Source: Proteus columbae (GTDB lineage: Bacteria; Pseudomonadota; Gammaproteobacteria; Enterobacterales; Enterobacteriaceae). From it: a stretch of 64,000 nucleotides of DNA. How positions within the stretch are numbered: the stretch's first letter is position 1; every line of letters starts with the position of its first letter. Location: NCBI RefSeq assembly GCF_009914335.1, contig NZ_CP043925.1:434001-498000 (forward strand), given 5' to 3'. The notes beneath the pieces are model-generated. The model worked only from the letters and a program-made list of their open reading frames with translations, was not told the origin of the DNA and made no database searches. The position numbers were made by a program, and so were the translations under genes. Positions 1 through 10,400 of the stretch are shown here, in pieces.

Positions 1-1
1 C

Positions 2-460
2 CATTGTGAAATGATGGAACATACCGATTTTACTGAAGATTTCAGCGTACATACCCGTTGGATTGAAACTGATTTTCAAGCAAAAAATACCCATTTCCCT
101 CGTAGTACATCGGCAAAAAATGAAGAACTTGTGCGTACTTTTATTGAAATTGATGGTCGTCGTCACGAATTAGCCTTACCTGCTCAATTACTTTCTCTCT
201 CTGCGGTAATACCGACAGCAATCGGTGCGAGCTATGAGAAAGAAGAGAATGAAAAAGCCGTCACTGCACCTATTTCGGGCGTATTGCATAGCTGGATTTT
301 ATCTGATGGTGACAAAGTTAAAGAAGGCGATGTCATTGCTATTATGGAAGCGATGAAAATGGAAGTTCAAGTTGTGGCTTCTCGTAATGGTGTGTTACTG
401 CAAAAGGCGAAAACAGGTGATTATTTTTCAGCAGAAACCATTTTGGCTGAAATTAACTAA
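2..460 (+). CDS. Biotin-dependent acyl-CoA/urea-type carboxylase, C-terminal part (5' truncated)
   Basis: This reading frame is open to the left edge, so only the C-terminal end of a longer protein is visible. The first residues (around SVHTRWIETDF) look like the end of a biotin carboxylase domain. After a linker comes a biotinyl/lipoyl domain with the signature EAMKMEV; its lysine, near residue 116 counted from base 11, would carry biotin. Fusion of biotin carboxylase and biotin carrier in one chain is typical of acetyl/propionyl-CoA carboxylase alpha subunits and of urea, pyruvate or geranyl-type carboxylases. The substrate cannot be decided from this fragment. A rho-independent terminator follows the stop, so this is probably the last gene of its operon. 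Confidence 0.8.
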   Translation, partial: HCEMMEHTDFTEDFSVHTRWIETDFQAKNTHFPRSTSAKNEELVRTFIEIDGRRHELALPAQLLSLSAVIPTAIGASYEKEENEKAVTAPISGVLHSWILSDGDKVKEGDVIAIMEAMKMEVQVVASRNGVLLQKAKTGDYFSAETILAEIN

Positions 461-511
461 CTGATTAATCAATAAAATATCTTTTTTCAAAGTTGGCTCT
501 TTAATATGAAT

Positions 512-537
512 AAAGCTCATATTAAGGAGCTTTTTTA
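512..537 (+). terminator. Rho-independent terminator after the carboxylase gene
   Basis: A seven-base stem (AAAGCTC at 512-518 with GAGCTTT at 527-533) has an eight-base loop and runs into a T tract. It lies about 50 bases after the carboxylase stop codon. Confidence 0.7.
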
Positions 538-643
538 TAACAATGAAATTTATATTCCTATTTGTTATATCTAATTCCTTTTGGTTATAAGTTATTTTGC
601 CTATAATCGAAGCTTGTGAAATTTTGAGCAAAAAGGAAATAAG

Positions 644-1441
644 ATGTTGCTTGTAACACAACTGCTTATTGGCGCTACGATAGGGTTAGTTATTACAACA
701 ACGGGTGTTGGCGGTGGTGTTATTTTATTGCCAGTTCTTATTTATCTTTTTGGTATGAATGCACTAGCGGCAGTTGCGACAGCAAATTTACTTTCTATGC
801 TAATGAAACTCTCATCTTCTTATATCCATTTTCGTTTAGGCAATATTCCATTAAAACCTGCACTATTGATTTTGGGGATCATGTTTCCTGCGACATTTTT
901 AGCGAGTTATGGCGTGACATGGTTGGGATCACAACCTCAATATTATGCTCGTGTTGAATCTGCAATTAATATCTTAATGATTGTGGCTATTGTATTTTCG
1001 CTGATCTTATTTTTACAGCGAATGATAAGAAAATCATCACTTTCAGCTCCTTTGAGCCCTTTATCGGCACCTTCTTCTGTTACTTTTTCTTCCTTATTTG
1101 TGCCGGGAGTAAGTGCTGGGTTTGTACTTGGTGCAACTGGCGTAGGAGGGGGATTAGTGGTGTTGCCTGTGTTAATGCGTTTTGCACAAATGGGGATTAA
1201 AGAGGCAATCGGCACTTCTATTTTTATTACCACGATCCTTTCTGGTGGATCAGCTATCGCTTATAGTGCTGGTGGTTATACCGATGTTCACACGGCACTT
1301 ATTCTTTGCTTAGGCTCATTACTCTCTATTCCATTAGCACGCTATTTACTGGTGTATTTATCAGAGCGTTTTTTCCAATATTTAACACTGTCTTTTATTC
1401 TGATCAGCATCATTATGATGAGTTGGAAATTAATAAATTAA
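644..1441 (+). CDS. TauE/SafE (DUF81) family membrane transporter
   Basis: A 265-residue integral membrane protein with about eight hydrophobic segments and an internal duplication. Each half carries the glycine-rich motif TGVGGG (near residues 21 and 166) followed by a valine/leucine/proline stretch, the hallmark of the TauE/SafE sulfite exporter family. Known members move sulfite, sulfoacetate or other small organosulfur anions across the inner membrane, but most are uncharacterised and no neighbour indicates a substrate here. AAGGA seven bases before the ATG supports the start. The gene stands alone between the carboxylase terminator and a small unknown gene. Confidence 0.85.
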   Translation: MLLVTQLLIGATIGLVITTTGVGGGVILLPVLIYLFGMNALAAVATANLLSMLMKLSSSYIHFRLGNIPLKPALLILGIMFPATFLASYGVTWLGSQPQYYARVESAINILMIVAIVFSLILFLQRMIRKSSLSAPLSPLSAPSSVTFSSLFVPGVSAGFVLGATGVGGGLVVLPVLMRFAQMGIKEAIGTSIFITTILSGGSAIAYSAGGYTDVHTALILCLGSLLSIPLARYLLVYLSERFFQYLTLSFILISIIMMSWKLIN

Positions 1442-1545
1442 CTTAATGTAATATCGAGTGAGTCAATCTTTCTCTTATTACCTTTAGTTAGACTAAACTT
1501 ATTCTATCATCATTAGATTAACTATTAAGAGTAAGTAAAAACGAG

Positions 1546-1776
1546 ATGAACATTAAAACAGGTGATGAGTTTTTAGTTTATATGGCGCTGGGTGAAGAGA
1601 GTTATATGAAAGAGTATTACCGTGTGATTGAAATTGATCCAACGCTTTCCCAAGTAACAGGTAAATTACTAAGAAGAACGACAGCGGATGATAAAAATAT
1701 TGGTTTAGGTCGTTGCGAGTTAGAAGGCGGTATTGAGCAATTTGCGTTAGAAGATATCTATCCTGTTAAAGAGTGA
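1546..1776 (+). CDS. Small conserved-looking hypothetical protein, 76 residues
   Basis: I do not recognise this protein. It is 76 residues long, acidic, soluble, without cysteine clusters or membrane segments, and starts MNIKTGDEFLVYM. The alternating hydrophobic/charged pattern and the segments YYRVIEIDP and ELEGGIEQFALEDIYPV suggest a small beta-rich fold. Codon use is like that of its neighbours, and it sits alone between a transporter and a convergent pump gene, which supports a real gene rather than a chance frame. No function is proposed. Confidence 0.6.
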   Translation: MNIKTGDEFLVYMALGEESYMKEYYRVIEIDPTLSQVTGKLLRRTTADDKNIGLGRCELEGGIEQFALEDIYPVKE

Positions 1777-1814
1777 TCCGTTATTGAGATCACTCTCTTT
1801 ACTTAATTTGTCGC

Positions 1815-2255
1815 TTAGGCAGCGGGCGCATTTTCAGGTAATGCAGATTTTGGTAAGCCAAACACTTTGTCAAATACCCAGTTATAAACGAAGGTATAAC
1901 AAGGGATGATGATGATCAGTGCAAAGTCCATCACTAACGCTTGCCATAACGAAACATTAAGCCACCATGCTATTAACGGAATTAAATAGAGCACCAGTGT
2001 TAGCTGAAATCCAATCGCATGTACTAGGCGACGTCTAAATGTTCGAATTCTTGAAACCTGCCGACTCTCCCAAAATTCAAATAGACAGTTATAAATAAAA
2101 TTCCAACTCACCGCGATTGTTGTGATCACAAGCGCTAATGGGCCAGTTACTGCTGTTGAGCTATCAGCCAAAAGTGCAAGCCCGACTGATGAAATAACCC
2201 AGCCAAAAATTTCATAAGCTGTCACGTAGACAATTTTTCGTTTGATACCTTGCAT
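1815..2255 (-). CDS. PACE-family proton-coupled multidrug efflux transporter
   Basis: A 146-residue protein with four transmembrane helices arranged as two repeated pairs, the layout of the PACE (AceI-like, chlorhexidine/biocide exporter) family. Each half has the family pattern: a first helix starting near RKIVYVTAYEIFGWV, then NFIYNCLFEFWE in repeat one and YTFVYNWVFDKVFGLP in repeat two. Family members export chlorhexidine, acriflavine or short diamines with proton exchange at the inner membrane. It is transcribed away from a LysR-type gene about 110 bases off, the usual arrangement for PACE genes and their regulators. AGAGAG before the ATG supports the start. Confidence 0.88.
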   Translation of the reverse strand: MQGIKRKIVYVTAYEIFGWVISSVGLALLADSSTAVTGPLALVITTIAVSWNFIYNCLFEFWESRQVSRIRTFRRRLVHAIGFQLTLVLYLIPLIAWWLNVSLWQALVMDFALIIIIPCYTFVYNWVFDKVFGLPKSALPENAPAA

Positions 2256-2365
2256 TGTGCTCTCTTTTTCTGTGGATCTGTGTCGTTAAGCATCGTAAGA
2301 TAAATCAGTAAGAATGATAGAAAAAGTTAGCTAGTATCAATTTGACTGAAATATCAGGAGTGAAC

Positions 2366-3268
2366 ATGCAGTTCTCAAGTGAACATATTGCGATATTTTT
2401 AGCCGTGATGGATAAGGGATCTTTCTCTGCGGCTGCACGTTCATTAAAACGCGTTCCATCAGCAGTCAGTATGGCAATTGCGAATATGGAGGCAGAATTA
2501 GGTTATGCACTTTTTGAGCGTTCATCACGAGAGCCACAGCCCACAGAAAAAGCCAAAGCACTTGAACCCCATGCCCGAATGATTGCAGAGCAATTAAAAT
2601 TATTACAAGTGCATGCACAAGAGCTTTCGATGGATCTCGAAAGTGTCTTAAATATTGGTGTTGCGGCTGATATTAATCCTGATTATTTATTATCTGCGTT
2701 ATCTGAATTAACGCAACGTTATCCGTTACTTAATGTGAATGTGATAACAGCTGCACAAGATGACATTATTGAAATGCTACATGCGCGTAAAATACAGCTC
2801 TGCTTAGTTTATGGTGGAATGTATGTTAATGGTGATGAGCAATTTCAATATTTAGGTTCTGAATCACTTGTTGCAACAATATCAGCCAGTCATATAGCTC
2901 TTGCTCACCCCGCAGGTGTATTTATTGAAGATTTAGTAAATGTTCGCCAAATCATTATTGCTAGTCATACTCAGGAATTACGTGATGTACGCTCTTTAGT
3001 GGCAACGAATTATTGGCAAACTGATAGTTTTCAAATGGCTCTGGGTATGGTCGAAGCGGGAATGGGCTGGGGTAATTTACCGTATTCACTGATTTATACT
3101 CAATTACAAAAAGGCAAGCTCAAGCAGCTTCAGTTTAAAAATACCAAAAATGAATTGCGATTACCTATTCATGCTATGTGGCTAAAGGGGGAGTCGTTAC
3201 AAAAAGGGGCAAAAGAGTTAGTTGAGCTGATGAATACTCACCAGCCCATCGTACCTAATTTTGATTAA
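2366..3268 (+). CDS. LysR-type transcriptional regulator (likely regulator of the divergent PACE pump)
   Basis: A 300-residue LysR-family protein. Residues 1-60 form the winged helix-turn-helix ([20 protein letters not shown], then [20 protein letters not shown]). The rest is a periplasmic-binding-protein-like effector domain. I chose the ATG at 2366 because AGGAG at 2356-2360 is five bases upstream; an upstream TTG at 2342 lacks such a site. The divergent position next to the PACE pump suggests local control of the pump; this is inference. Its stop overlaps the convergent narL stop by four bases, leaving no room for a terminator between them. Confidence 0.85.
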   Translation: MQFSSEHIAIFLAVMDKGSFSAAARSLKRVPSAVSMAIANMEAELGYALFERSSREPQPTEKAKALEPHARMIAEQLKLLQVHAQELSMDLESVLNIGVAADINPDYLLSALSELTQRYPLLNVNVITAAQDDIIEMLHARKIQLCLVYGGMYVNGDEQFQYLGSESLVATISASHIALAHPAGVFIEDLVNVRQIIIASHTQELRDVRSLVATNYWQTDSFQMALGMVEAGMGWGNLPYSLIYTQLQKGKLKQLQFKNTKNELRLPIHAMWLKGESLQKGAKELVELMNTHQPIVPNFD

Positions 3269-3927
3269 TCTACACGTTGTTGATGAACCCAAACGGCAAC
3301 TTCAACACGAGATTTTAGCTTCATTTTTTTCAGTAGATGTTTGACGTGTACTTTGACCGTACTTTCAGTGATATCAAGCTTACGTGCGATCATTTTATTT
3401 GATAGCCCTTGCGCGATCAGCTTTAAAATATCGCGTTCACGCGGGGTGAGTTGTTCAATATCACGCTCACCTTCAGAACGATCTTCACGTAATGACTCGG
3501 CCAAAATAGGGGTTAACGTAGGGCTGACGACCATTTTCCCTGCGGCAGCTTGTTTAAGAGCCGCAAGCAATTCTTCTGGCTCCATATCTTTTAAAAGATA
3601 ACCATCAGCACCACGTTTTAACGCGGTGACCAAGTCATCACTGTAGTTTGATACACTAAACACGACGATCCGACCTGATAACGACTTTAATCGCAGTTGA
3701 TCAAGTGTTTCAAAACCATTCATTCCTGGCATATTCAGATCGAGTAAGATTAAGTCAGGATCTAACTCTTCAGCTAGTTTCACACCTTGAATACCATCTC
3801 CCGCTTCCCCAACGACAGTCAGTGTTGTATCAAGACTTAAAAGTTGTTTTACACCATTGCGTAGCATCGGGTGATCATCAATGAGTAAAATTGTCGCTTT
3901 TTCTGTGGAGGATCCCATATTATTCAT
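3265..3927 (-). CDS. narL: Nitrate/nitrite response regulator NarL
   Basis: A 220-residue response regulator nearly colinear with E. coli NarL. The receiver domain holds the acidic pair DD (17-18), phospho-acceptor Asp63 in [11 protein letters not shown], and the conserved segment [15 protein letters not shown] LuxR/NarL-type helix-turn-helix lies at the C terminus ([29 protein letters not shown]). Phosphorylated by NarX, NarL activates nitrate reductase and nitrite extrusion genes and represses fumarate reductase in nitrate. I chose the ATG at 3927 because GGAG is nine bases upstream; an earlier TTG at 3942 overlaps the ribosome site. It follows narX by 16 bases, so the two are co-transcribed. 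Confidence 0.96.
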   Translation of the reverse strand: MNNMGSSTEKATILLIDDHPMLRNGVKQLLSLDTTLTVVGEAGDGIQGVKLAEELDPDLILLDLNMPGMNGFETLDQLRLKSLSGRIVVFSVSNYSDDLVTALKRGADGYLLKDMEPEELLAALKQAAAGKMVVSPTLTPILAESLREDRSEGERDIEQLTPRERDILKLIAQGLSNKMIARKLDITESTVKVHVKHLLKKMKLKSRVEVAVWVHQQRVD

Positions 3928-3943
3928 TACGACTTGCTCCAAT

Positions 3944-5749
3944 TTAGACAGGGTCTTTATGAGTAGTTATTAATGGAAATTTAACAAACACTTGAGTACC
4001 GCCCTGTTCGCGTACTTTTATAGTATAAGAACCATTTAGGCTATTTGCGCGTTCACGCATAATAATAAGACCATAATGATTTAATTTTTCAGGGTTAGGG
4101 CTAATTCCTTCACCATTATCATTAATTTTTAGCTCAACCATGCCATTATCAAGTGATAACGAGACTTCCGCCCAGTTGGCATTGGCATGTTGTAAAATAT
4201 TATTTAACGCTTCACGCACAATTTGAACCACATGAATGCCTTGGTGCGAATTTACGCATTTTGCAGGTAATTGATAGTCAAAATTAATAGCAAAACCAAG
4301 GCGTTGATTAAATTCAGTTAATGTACTTTCTAACGCAGCAAGTAATCCTGGTTCAGTCAGTTTTAAGCGAAACGTGGTTAACAGTTCTCTTAATTGGCGA
4401 TAAGCCACATTAAGCTCTTCACGCATCTCTTTGAGTAGTTTTTGGCAATTATCAGGTAAGGTTTCTGACTGCATTTGCAAATAGCTGACTTGCATTTTTA
4501 AACAGGAAAGTGATTGGGCAATAGAGTCATGTAATTCGCGAGCAATTGCCGAACGCTCATCCATTAATAGAAGCTGTTGCTGTTGCTCGTTTTGTTGTTC
4601 CATTGCCAGCATGGCTGAAATTTGTTTTGTCAGTAATAGCATTAAATTATTTTGTTCATCCGTTAAAATCGTATTTTCAGGTAACTGCATAACAAACAAG
4701 CCATAACGATGGATTTGATCGGCTAATTCCCAATGTAATAACTCACTATTTAGCAAAGTTGCTATTGGCGTATTATCTTCACAACGTTCACATTGCTGAT
4801 CAGGGCAATGATGTGGGCGTGATTGAGGCGCTAAACTAATTTCATTAAACAATGTGTGATGATTATCTTCATATAAGCGTATCTGCAAATACGCATTAGG
4901 AATAATTTGTTGAAGCTCAAATAATATCTGTCTTAATCGAGCACACAGCGGTGCGGGGGAGTGTAACTGCTGGCTTGAATGATAGAGGTAAGAGAGCACT
5001 TTATTTTTCTGTTGTAAGTCGTGCGTTTTTTCGACCACTCTTTTTTCTAATTCACTATATAGCGTAGAAAGCTCTTCTGACATGGTATTGAGTGCGATAC
5101 CCAATGTGGCAATTTCATCATGGTGCGCGCGTTGATGAAAACGTGCTGAAAAATCACCATGACCAATCGAATTAGCCATCGCCATTAATTGTTGCCAAGG
5201 ATGTAATAAACGACGGCGAAAATGCCAAACAGAGCCAAACAGTAATAACAGAGTGAGCGCAGTAAAAATAAGCTGGGTATAAGCCACCATCCTTATTTTT
5301 TGCTCTGTTAGCTGGTCTATACTTAACACTAATTTATCGAGTTGAGAAACAAAAAAGACAACTTCTTCTTTTGCATCATCACGTTGTTTTGCATAGAGCA
5401 ATGTTGGTTTTAAGGTATCTTTCCAGTAAGTATTTAATTGAGCATATTGTGATTGTAGCGATTCATTGCTTAAGACTTGAAGTAATTCACCACTGTCTAA
5501 GTCGGTTTCTAATTCGTGAAGATAATAACGATGTTGTTCATCTAGGGGTAAAGCAGATAACAAGCGATAGCTCTGCATACGCAAAGAGCCTGATTTATTA
5601 ATCGCATGGGCATTACCTTGCACACTTAAAATAATGTGGTTAGAAACCGCCATACCCACAACACCCAATAGGGTGAAAAGTAACATTAATATTGCGATTT
5701 GATTAATAATTGAAAAACGGTAATGCCATTGGATTTTATGAGTACTCAT
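3944..5749 (-). CDS. narX: Nitrate/nitrite sensor histidine kinase NarX
   Basis: A 601-residue membrane sensor kinase (E. coli NarX is 598). Transmembrane helices lie near residues 15-40 and 155-178. The periplasmic nitrate-binding P-box ([15 protein letters not shown], from about 48) is almost unchanged from E. coli. Then come a HAMP segment, a central module with a cysteine cluster (CPDQQCERC, about 315-323), and the dimerisation box with phospho-histidine His407 in [16 protein letters not shown]. The C-terminal ATPase domain has NNILQHA and DNGEGI. It phosphorylates NarL. Its promoter region is shared with the divergent narK, the standard enterobacterial layout. Confidence 0.96.
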   Translation of the reverse strand: MSTHKIQWHYRFSIINQIAILMLLFTLLGVVGMAVSNHIILSVQGNAHAINKSGSLRMQSYRLLSALPLDEQHRYYLHELETDLDSGELLQVLSNESLQSQYAQLNTYWKDTLKPTLLYAKQRDDAKEEVVFFVSQLDKLVLSIDQLTEQKIRMVAYTQLIFTALTLLLLFGSVWHFRRRLLHPWQQLMAMANSIGHGDFSARFHQRAHHDEIATLGIALNTMSEELSTLYSELEKRVVEKTHDLQQKNKVLSYLYHSSQQLHSPAPLCARLRQILFELQQIIPNAYLQIRLYEDNHHTLFNEISLAPQSRPHHCPDQQCERCEDNTPIATLLNSELLHWELADQIHRYGLFVMQLPENTILTDEQNNLMLLLTKQISAMLAMEQQNEQQQQLLLMDERSAIARELHDSIAQSLSCLKMQVSYLQMQSETLPDNCQKLLKEMREELNVAYRQLRELLTTFRLKLTEPGLLAALESTLTEFNQRLGFAINFDYQLPAKCVNSHQGIHVVQIVREALNNILQHANANWAEVSLSLDNGMVELKINDNGEGISPNPEKLNHYGLIIMRERANSLNGSYTIKVREQGGTQVFVKFPLITTHKDPV

Positions 5750-5809
5750 CGTTATTTTTCCAAATTTATTCAGGCACTATCTTGCCTTAAAAAGGCATCA
5801 AATGTCATA

Positions 5810-5830
5810 TACTACTAAAGTATTACCCCT
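5810..5830 (+). promoter_or_regulatory. Candidate NarL heptamers upstream of narK
   Basis: Two seven-base words match the published NarL consensus TACYNMT: TACTACT at 5810-5816 and TACCCCT at 5824-5830, about 220-240 bases before narK. A one-mismatch reverse heptamer (GGAGGTA) follows near 5842. The narX-narK interval is where NarL acts in relatives. Heptamers are short, so individual sites are uncertain. Confidence 0.5.
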
Positions 5831-5973
5831 AAATATCTTATGGAGGTAATTTCACTTGTAGATTATAGCGGTTTTAATTTAACTTATTAATTTAAAATGA
5901 AAAATCAAGGATAACCCTATTAATACTTAGGTGTAAAGAACGATTTTAGCTTAAAAATCAAACAAATCTTTGC

Positions 5974-5987
5974 TTGATGCAGATCAT
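5974..5987 (+). promoter_or_regulatory. FNR-type site upstream of narK
   Basis: TTGAT at 5974-5978 and ATCAT at 5983-5987 are separated by GCAG. This matches the FNR box TTGAT-N4-ATCAA at nine of ten defined bases. It lies 60-73 bases before the narK start, a suitable position for anaerobic activation of narK and perhaps of narGHJI by read-through. Confidence 0.75.
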
Positions 5988-6046
5988 GACTAATTAACAA
6001 TTCTAATCGTAAAAAGGTGCCAATCTAACCGTTAATCGAGGTTGTT

Positions 6047-7441
6047 ATGGCACTCACTCAACACCCAGAAAAAATGAGAAAAGGGGTGATCGAAGATTGG
6101 CATCCTGAAGATAAAGCTTTTTGGGAAAAAACTGGTCAAAAGATCGCTTCACGCAATTTATGGATTTCTGTTCCTTGTTTACTCTTATCATTCTGCGTAT
6201 GGATGCTTTTTAGTGCAGTTGCAGTAAATTTGAACAAAGTCGGTTTTAACTTTACCACAGATCAGTTATTTATGCTGACTGCGCTGCCTTCTGTTTCTGG
6301 CGCTATTTTGCGTGTTCCTTATTCATTTGTTATTCCTATCTTTGGTGGTCGTCGTTGGACGGCAATCAGTACCGTATTTCTAATCATTCCTTGTATTTGG
6401 CTTGGTTTTGCAGTGCAAGACACTACAACGTCTTACTCAACCTTTATTGTGATTTCACTATTATGTGGTTTCGCAGGTGCAAACTTTGCATCAAGTATGG
6501 CAAACATCAGCTTTTTCTTCCCTAAAGCACGTCAAGGCGGTGCATTAGGATTAAATGGTGGATTAGGTAATCTTGGCGTAAGCGTTATGCAATTAATTGC
6601 CCCATTAGTGATTGGTGTGGGTGTTTTTGCAATGTTTAGTGGCCCCGGTGTTGTTCAACCTGATGGTTCGCACTTATGGCTAGAAAATGCGGCGTGGGTT
6701 TGGGTGCCTTTCTTATTATTTTTTACCTTTGCTGCTTGGTTTGGTATGAATGATCTTGCCGCTAATAAAGCCTCTTTAAGTCAGCAATTACCCGTTTTAA
6801 AACAGGGTCACCTCTGGTTATTAAGTATTTTATACCTGTGCTCTTTTGGTTCATTTATTGGTTTCTCTGCGGGTTTTGCCATGTTATCAAAAACCCAATT
6901 CCCAGATATTGTCATTCTACATTATGCCTTTTTTGGACCTTTATTAGGGGCTTTAGCACGTCCTGTCGGTGGTGCGCTTTCTGATAAATTTGGTGGCATT
7001 CGAGTTACGCTGATTAACTTTATCATCATGGCAATATTCTCGGCATTACTCTTTTTAACGTTACCTGAAAACGGTGCTGGTGGTTCGTTTATCGCGTTCT
7101 ACGGTGTCTTTATGGTGCTGTTTTTAACCGCTGGTTTAGGCAGTGGTTCTACATTCCAAATGATTGCAGTGGTGTTTAGAAAAATCACTGTTGATCGCAT
7201 GAAAGCCCAAGGCGCCACAGATGAAGCAGCTCAAAAAGAGGCGGTAACAGAAAGTGCCGCAGCGCTTGGTTTTATCTCTGCCATTGGTGCAATTGGTGGA
7301 TTCTTTATTCCTAAAGCCTTTGGTACATCATTGGCTATGACTGGCTCTCCTGCCGGTGCCATGAAAATCTTTGTTCTATTTTATATCGCCTGCGTCTTGA
7401 TCACTTGGTTGGTCTATGGACGTAAACACAATAAACAATAA
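6047..7441 (+). CDS. narK: Nitrate/nitrite antiporter NarK
   Basis: A 464-residue major facilitator protein with twelve predicted membrane helices (E. coli NarK is 463). It carries the nitrate-porter features: an arginine in helix 2 (LRVPYSFVIP) and a second in RPVGGALSDKFGG, plus glycine-rich signatures GALGLNGGLGNLGVS and GLGSGSTFQMI. It exchanges nitrate for nitrite at the inner membrane, feeding the cytoplasmic-facing NarG active site. It is the first gene before narGHJI, 52 bases upstream of narG. FNR- and NarL-like sites lie upstream. Confidence 0.96.
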   Translation: MALTQHPEKMRKGVIEDWHPEDKAFWEKTGQKIASRNLWISVPCLLLSFCVWMLFSAVAVNLNKVGFNFTTDQLFMLTALPSVSGAILRVPYSFVIPIFGGRRWTAISTVFLIIPCIWLGFAVQDTTTSYSTFIVISLLCGFAGANFASSMANISFFFPKARQGGALGLNGGLGNLGVSVMQLIAPLVIGVGVFAMFSGPGVVQPDGSHLWLENAAWVWVPFLLFFTFAAWFGMNDLAANKASLSQQLPVLKQGHLWLLSILYLCSFGSFIGFSAGFAMLSKTQFPDIVILHYAFFGPLLGALARPVGGALSDKFGGIRVTLINFIIMAIFSALLFLTLPENGAGGSFIAFYGVFMVLFLTAGLGSGSTFQMIAVVFRKITVDRMKAQGATDEAAQKEAVTESAAALGFISAIGAIGGFFIPKAFGTSLAMTGSPAGAMKIFVLFYIACVLITWLVYGRKHNKQ

Positions 7442-7493
7442 TGACGAATTATACGCAATGTGAGAGCGCTCGCGCGCATTGGGAGAGTATCTG

Positions 7494-10400
7494 ATGAGTA
7501 AGTTTCTCGATAGATTCCGCTATTTCAAACAACTTGGCGATACCTTTTCAAAGGATCATGGCCAAGAGCTAAATGTTAATCGTGACTGGGAAGATGGTTA
7601 TCGCAGTCGTTGGCAACATGACAAAATTGTACGTTCTACTCATGGTGTAAACTGTACAGGTTCATGTAGTTGGAAAATTTACGTCAAAAATGGGTTAGTC
7701 ACATGGGAAACCCAACAAACTGACTATCCGCGTACACGTCCTGATTTGCCTGATCATGAGCCTCGTGGCTGTCCTCGTGGTGCAAGCTATTCATGGTATT
7801 TATATAGCGCGAACCGCGTTAAATACCCAATGGTACGTAAACGCCTCATTAAATTATGGCGTGAAGCCAAAGCACAACATAGCGATCCCGTTGATGCATG
7901 GGCTTCTATTGTCAACTCGCCAGAAAAAACCAAAAGCTATAAGCAAGCGCGTGGTCGTGGTGGTTTTGTTCGCTCTTCATGGTCAGAAGTGAATGAAATC
8001 ATTGCAGCTTCTAACGTGTTTACAGCAAAAGAGTTTGGTCCTGATCGTATTATCGGTTTCTCGCCAATTCCTGCGATGTCGATGGTGTCATATGCGGCGG
8101 GTGCGCGTTATTTATCGCTTATTGGTGGCGCGTGCTTAAGTTTCTATGATTGGTATTGTGACTTACCACCTGCTTCGCCAATGACTTGGGGTGAGCAAAC
8201 AGACGTACCAGAATCAGCAGACTGGTATAACTCTTCTTATCTGATTGCGTGGGGTTCTAACGTACCTCAAACCCGTACTCCTGATGCGCACTTCTTTACC
8301 GAAGTTCGTTATAAAGGCACTAAAACAGTTGCCGTAACACCTGATTATGCTGAAATCGCTAAACTGTGTGACCAATGGTTAAACCCAAAACAAGGTACAG
8401 ACAGCGCAATGGCAATGGCGATGGGACACGTTATTCTTAGCGAATTCCACGTTAAGCGCCAAACAGAATATTTCCGCAACTATGTGCGCACTTACACTGA
8501 TATGCCAATGTTGGTGATGCTAGATAAACACGACTCAGGCAAATTAGTTGCAGGTCGTATGTTGCGTGCCTCTGATTTAGTGAACAATCTGGATCAAGAG
8601 AAAAATCCAGAGTGGAAAACCATTGCCATTGATGAGCAAACCCAACAATTGGTTGCTCCTCAAGGTTCTATGGGCTTTCGTTGGGAAGGGACAGCTAAAT
8701 GGAATCTTGAGCCTAAAGACGGTAAAAGTGGCGAAAATGTCACATTACAATTAGGTCTTTTAGATAATCATGATGATATTGTTGATGTTGCATTCCCTTA
8801 TTTTGGTGGCATTAAAAGCGAATATTTTGAAGGTGTTGCGCTTGATGATGTGCTTGTTCACAAGCTACCTGCTAAACGCATTACACTTGCTAATGGTGAA
8901 GAGAAATATATTACAACAGTCTATGACTTATTATTAGCCAACTACGGTGTTGATCGCGGTTTAAATGATGAAAACTGTGCATCAAACTACGATGAAATCA
9001 AAGCATATTCACCCGCATGGGCTGAAAAAGTAACAGGTGTAAGCCGTCAAGATATCGCTCGTATTGCGCGTGAATTTGCGGATAACGCAGAAAAAACACA
9101 TGGTCGTTCAATGGTGATTGTCGGTGCGGGTATTAACCACTGGTATCACATGGATATGACTTATCGTGGCATTATCAACATGCTGATTTTCTGTGGTTGT
9201 GTCGGTCAAAGTGGTGGTGGTTGGGCACACTATGTTGGACAAGAAAAACTGCGTCCGCAAACTGGTTGGTTGCCATTAGCCTTTGGTCTTGACTGGCAAC
9301 GTCCACCTCGTCATATGAACAGCACCTCGTTTTTCTATAACCACTCAAGTCAGTGGCGTTATGAAACAGTATCACCAACAGAGTTATTATCACCATTAGC
9401 GGATAAATCACGCTTTACTGGTAGTTTGGTAGATATGAACGTGCGTTCAGAGCGTATGGGGTGGTTACCTTCCGCACCTCAATTAAACTTAAACCCACTG
9501 TCTATTGCGAAAAAAGCACAAGAAGCGGGTGTGAGTGCGGCTGACTATACCGTTAATGCATTGAAGTCAGGTGAGATCCGCTTTGCATCAGAACAGCCTG
9601 ATAACCCACAAAATTTCCCACGTAATTTATTTATCTGGCGCTCTAACTTGTTAGGTTCGGCGGGTAAAGGACATGAATATTTACTGAAATACTTGCTGGG
9701 TACTGAAAACGGCCTGCAAGGTAAAGATTTAGGTGAACAAGGCCAAGTCAAACCACAAGAAGTGGAGTGGCAAGATAAAGGCGGTGAAGGCAAAGTCGAT
9801 TTAGTCGTGACGTTAGACTTCCGTATGTCGAGCACTTGCCTATTCTCAGATATCGTTTTACCAACTGCAACGTGGTATGAAAAAGATGATATGAATACGT
9901 CGGATATGCATCCGTTTATTCATCCATTAACAGCCGCAGTTGATCCTGCTTGGGAATCCAAAACAGACTGGGAAATCTATAAAGGTATCGCTAAAACCTT
10001 CTCTAAATTATGTGTGGGTCATTTAGGTGTTGAAACTGATTTAGTGACATTACCTATTCAGCATGACTCCGCCGCTGAAATGGCACAGCCTTTCGATGTG
10101 AAGGATTGGAAAAAAGGCGAATGTGACCTTATTCCGGGTAAAACCGCACCACATCTTATTCCTGTAGAGCGTGATTATCCTAATACCTATGCTCGTTTTA
10201 CGTCATTAGGCCCTCTAATGGATAAATTGGGTAATGGTGGTAAAGGGATCAGTTGGAATACACAGGCAGAAGTCGATTTCCTGAAAAAACTCAACCGTAT
10301 CCGTCATGATGGCGCAGCAAAAGGGCGTCCAGCGATTGAAACCGCGATTGATGCAGCCGAAGTTATCCTCTCTTTAGCCCCTGAAACTAACGGTCAGGTG

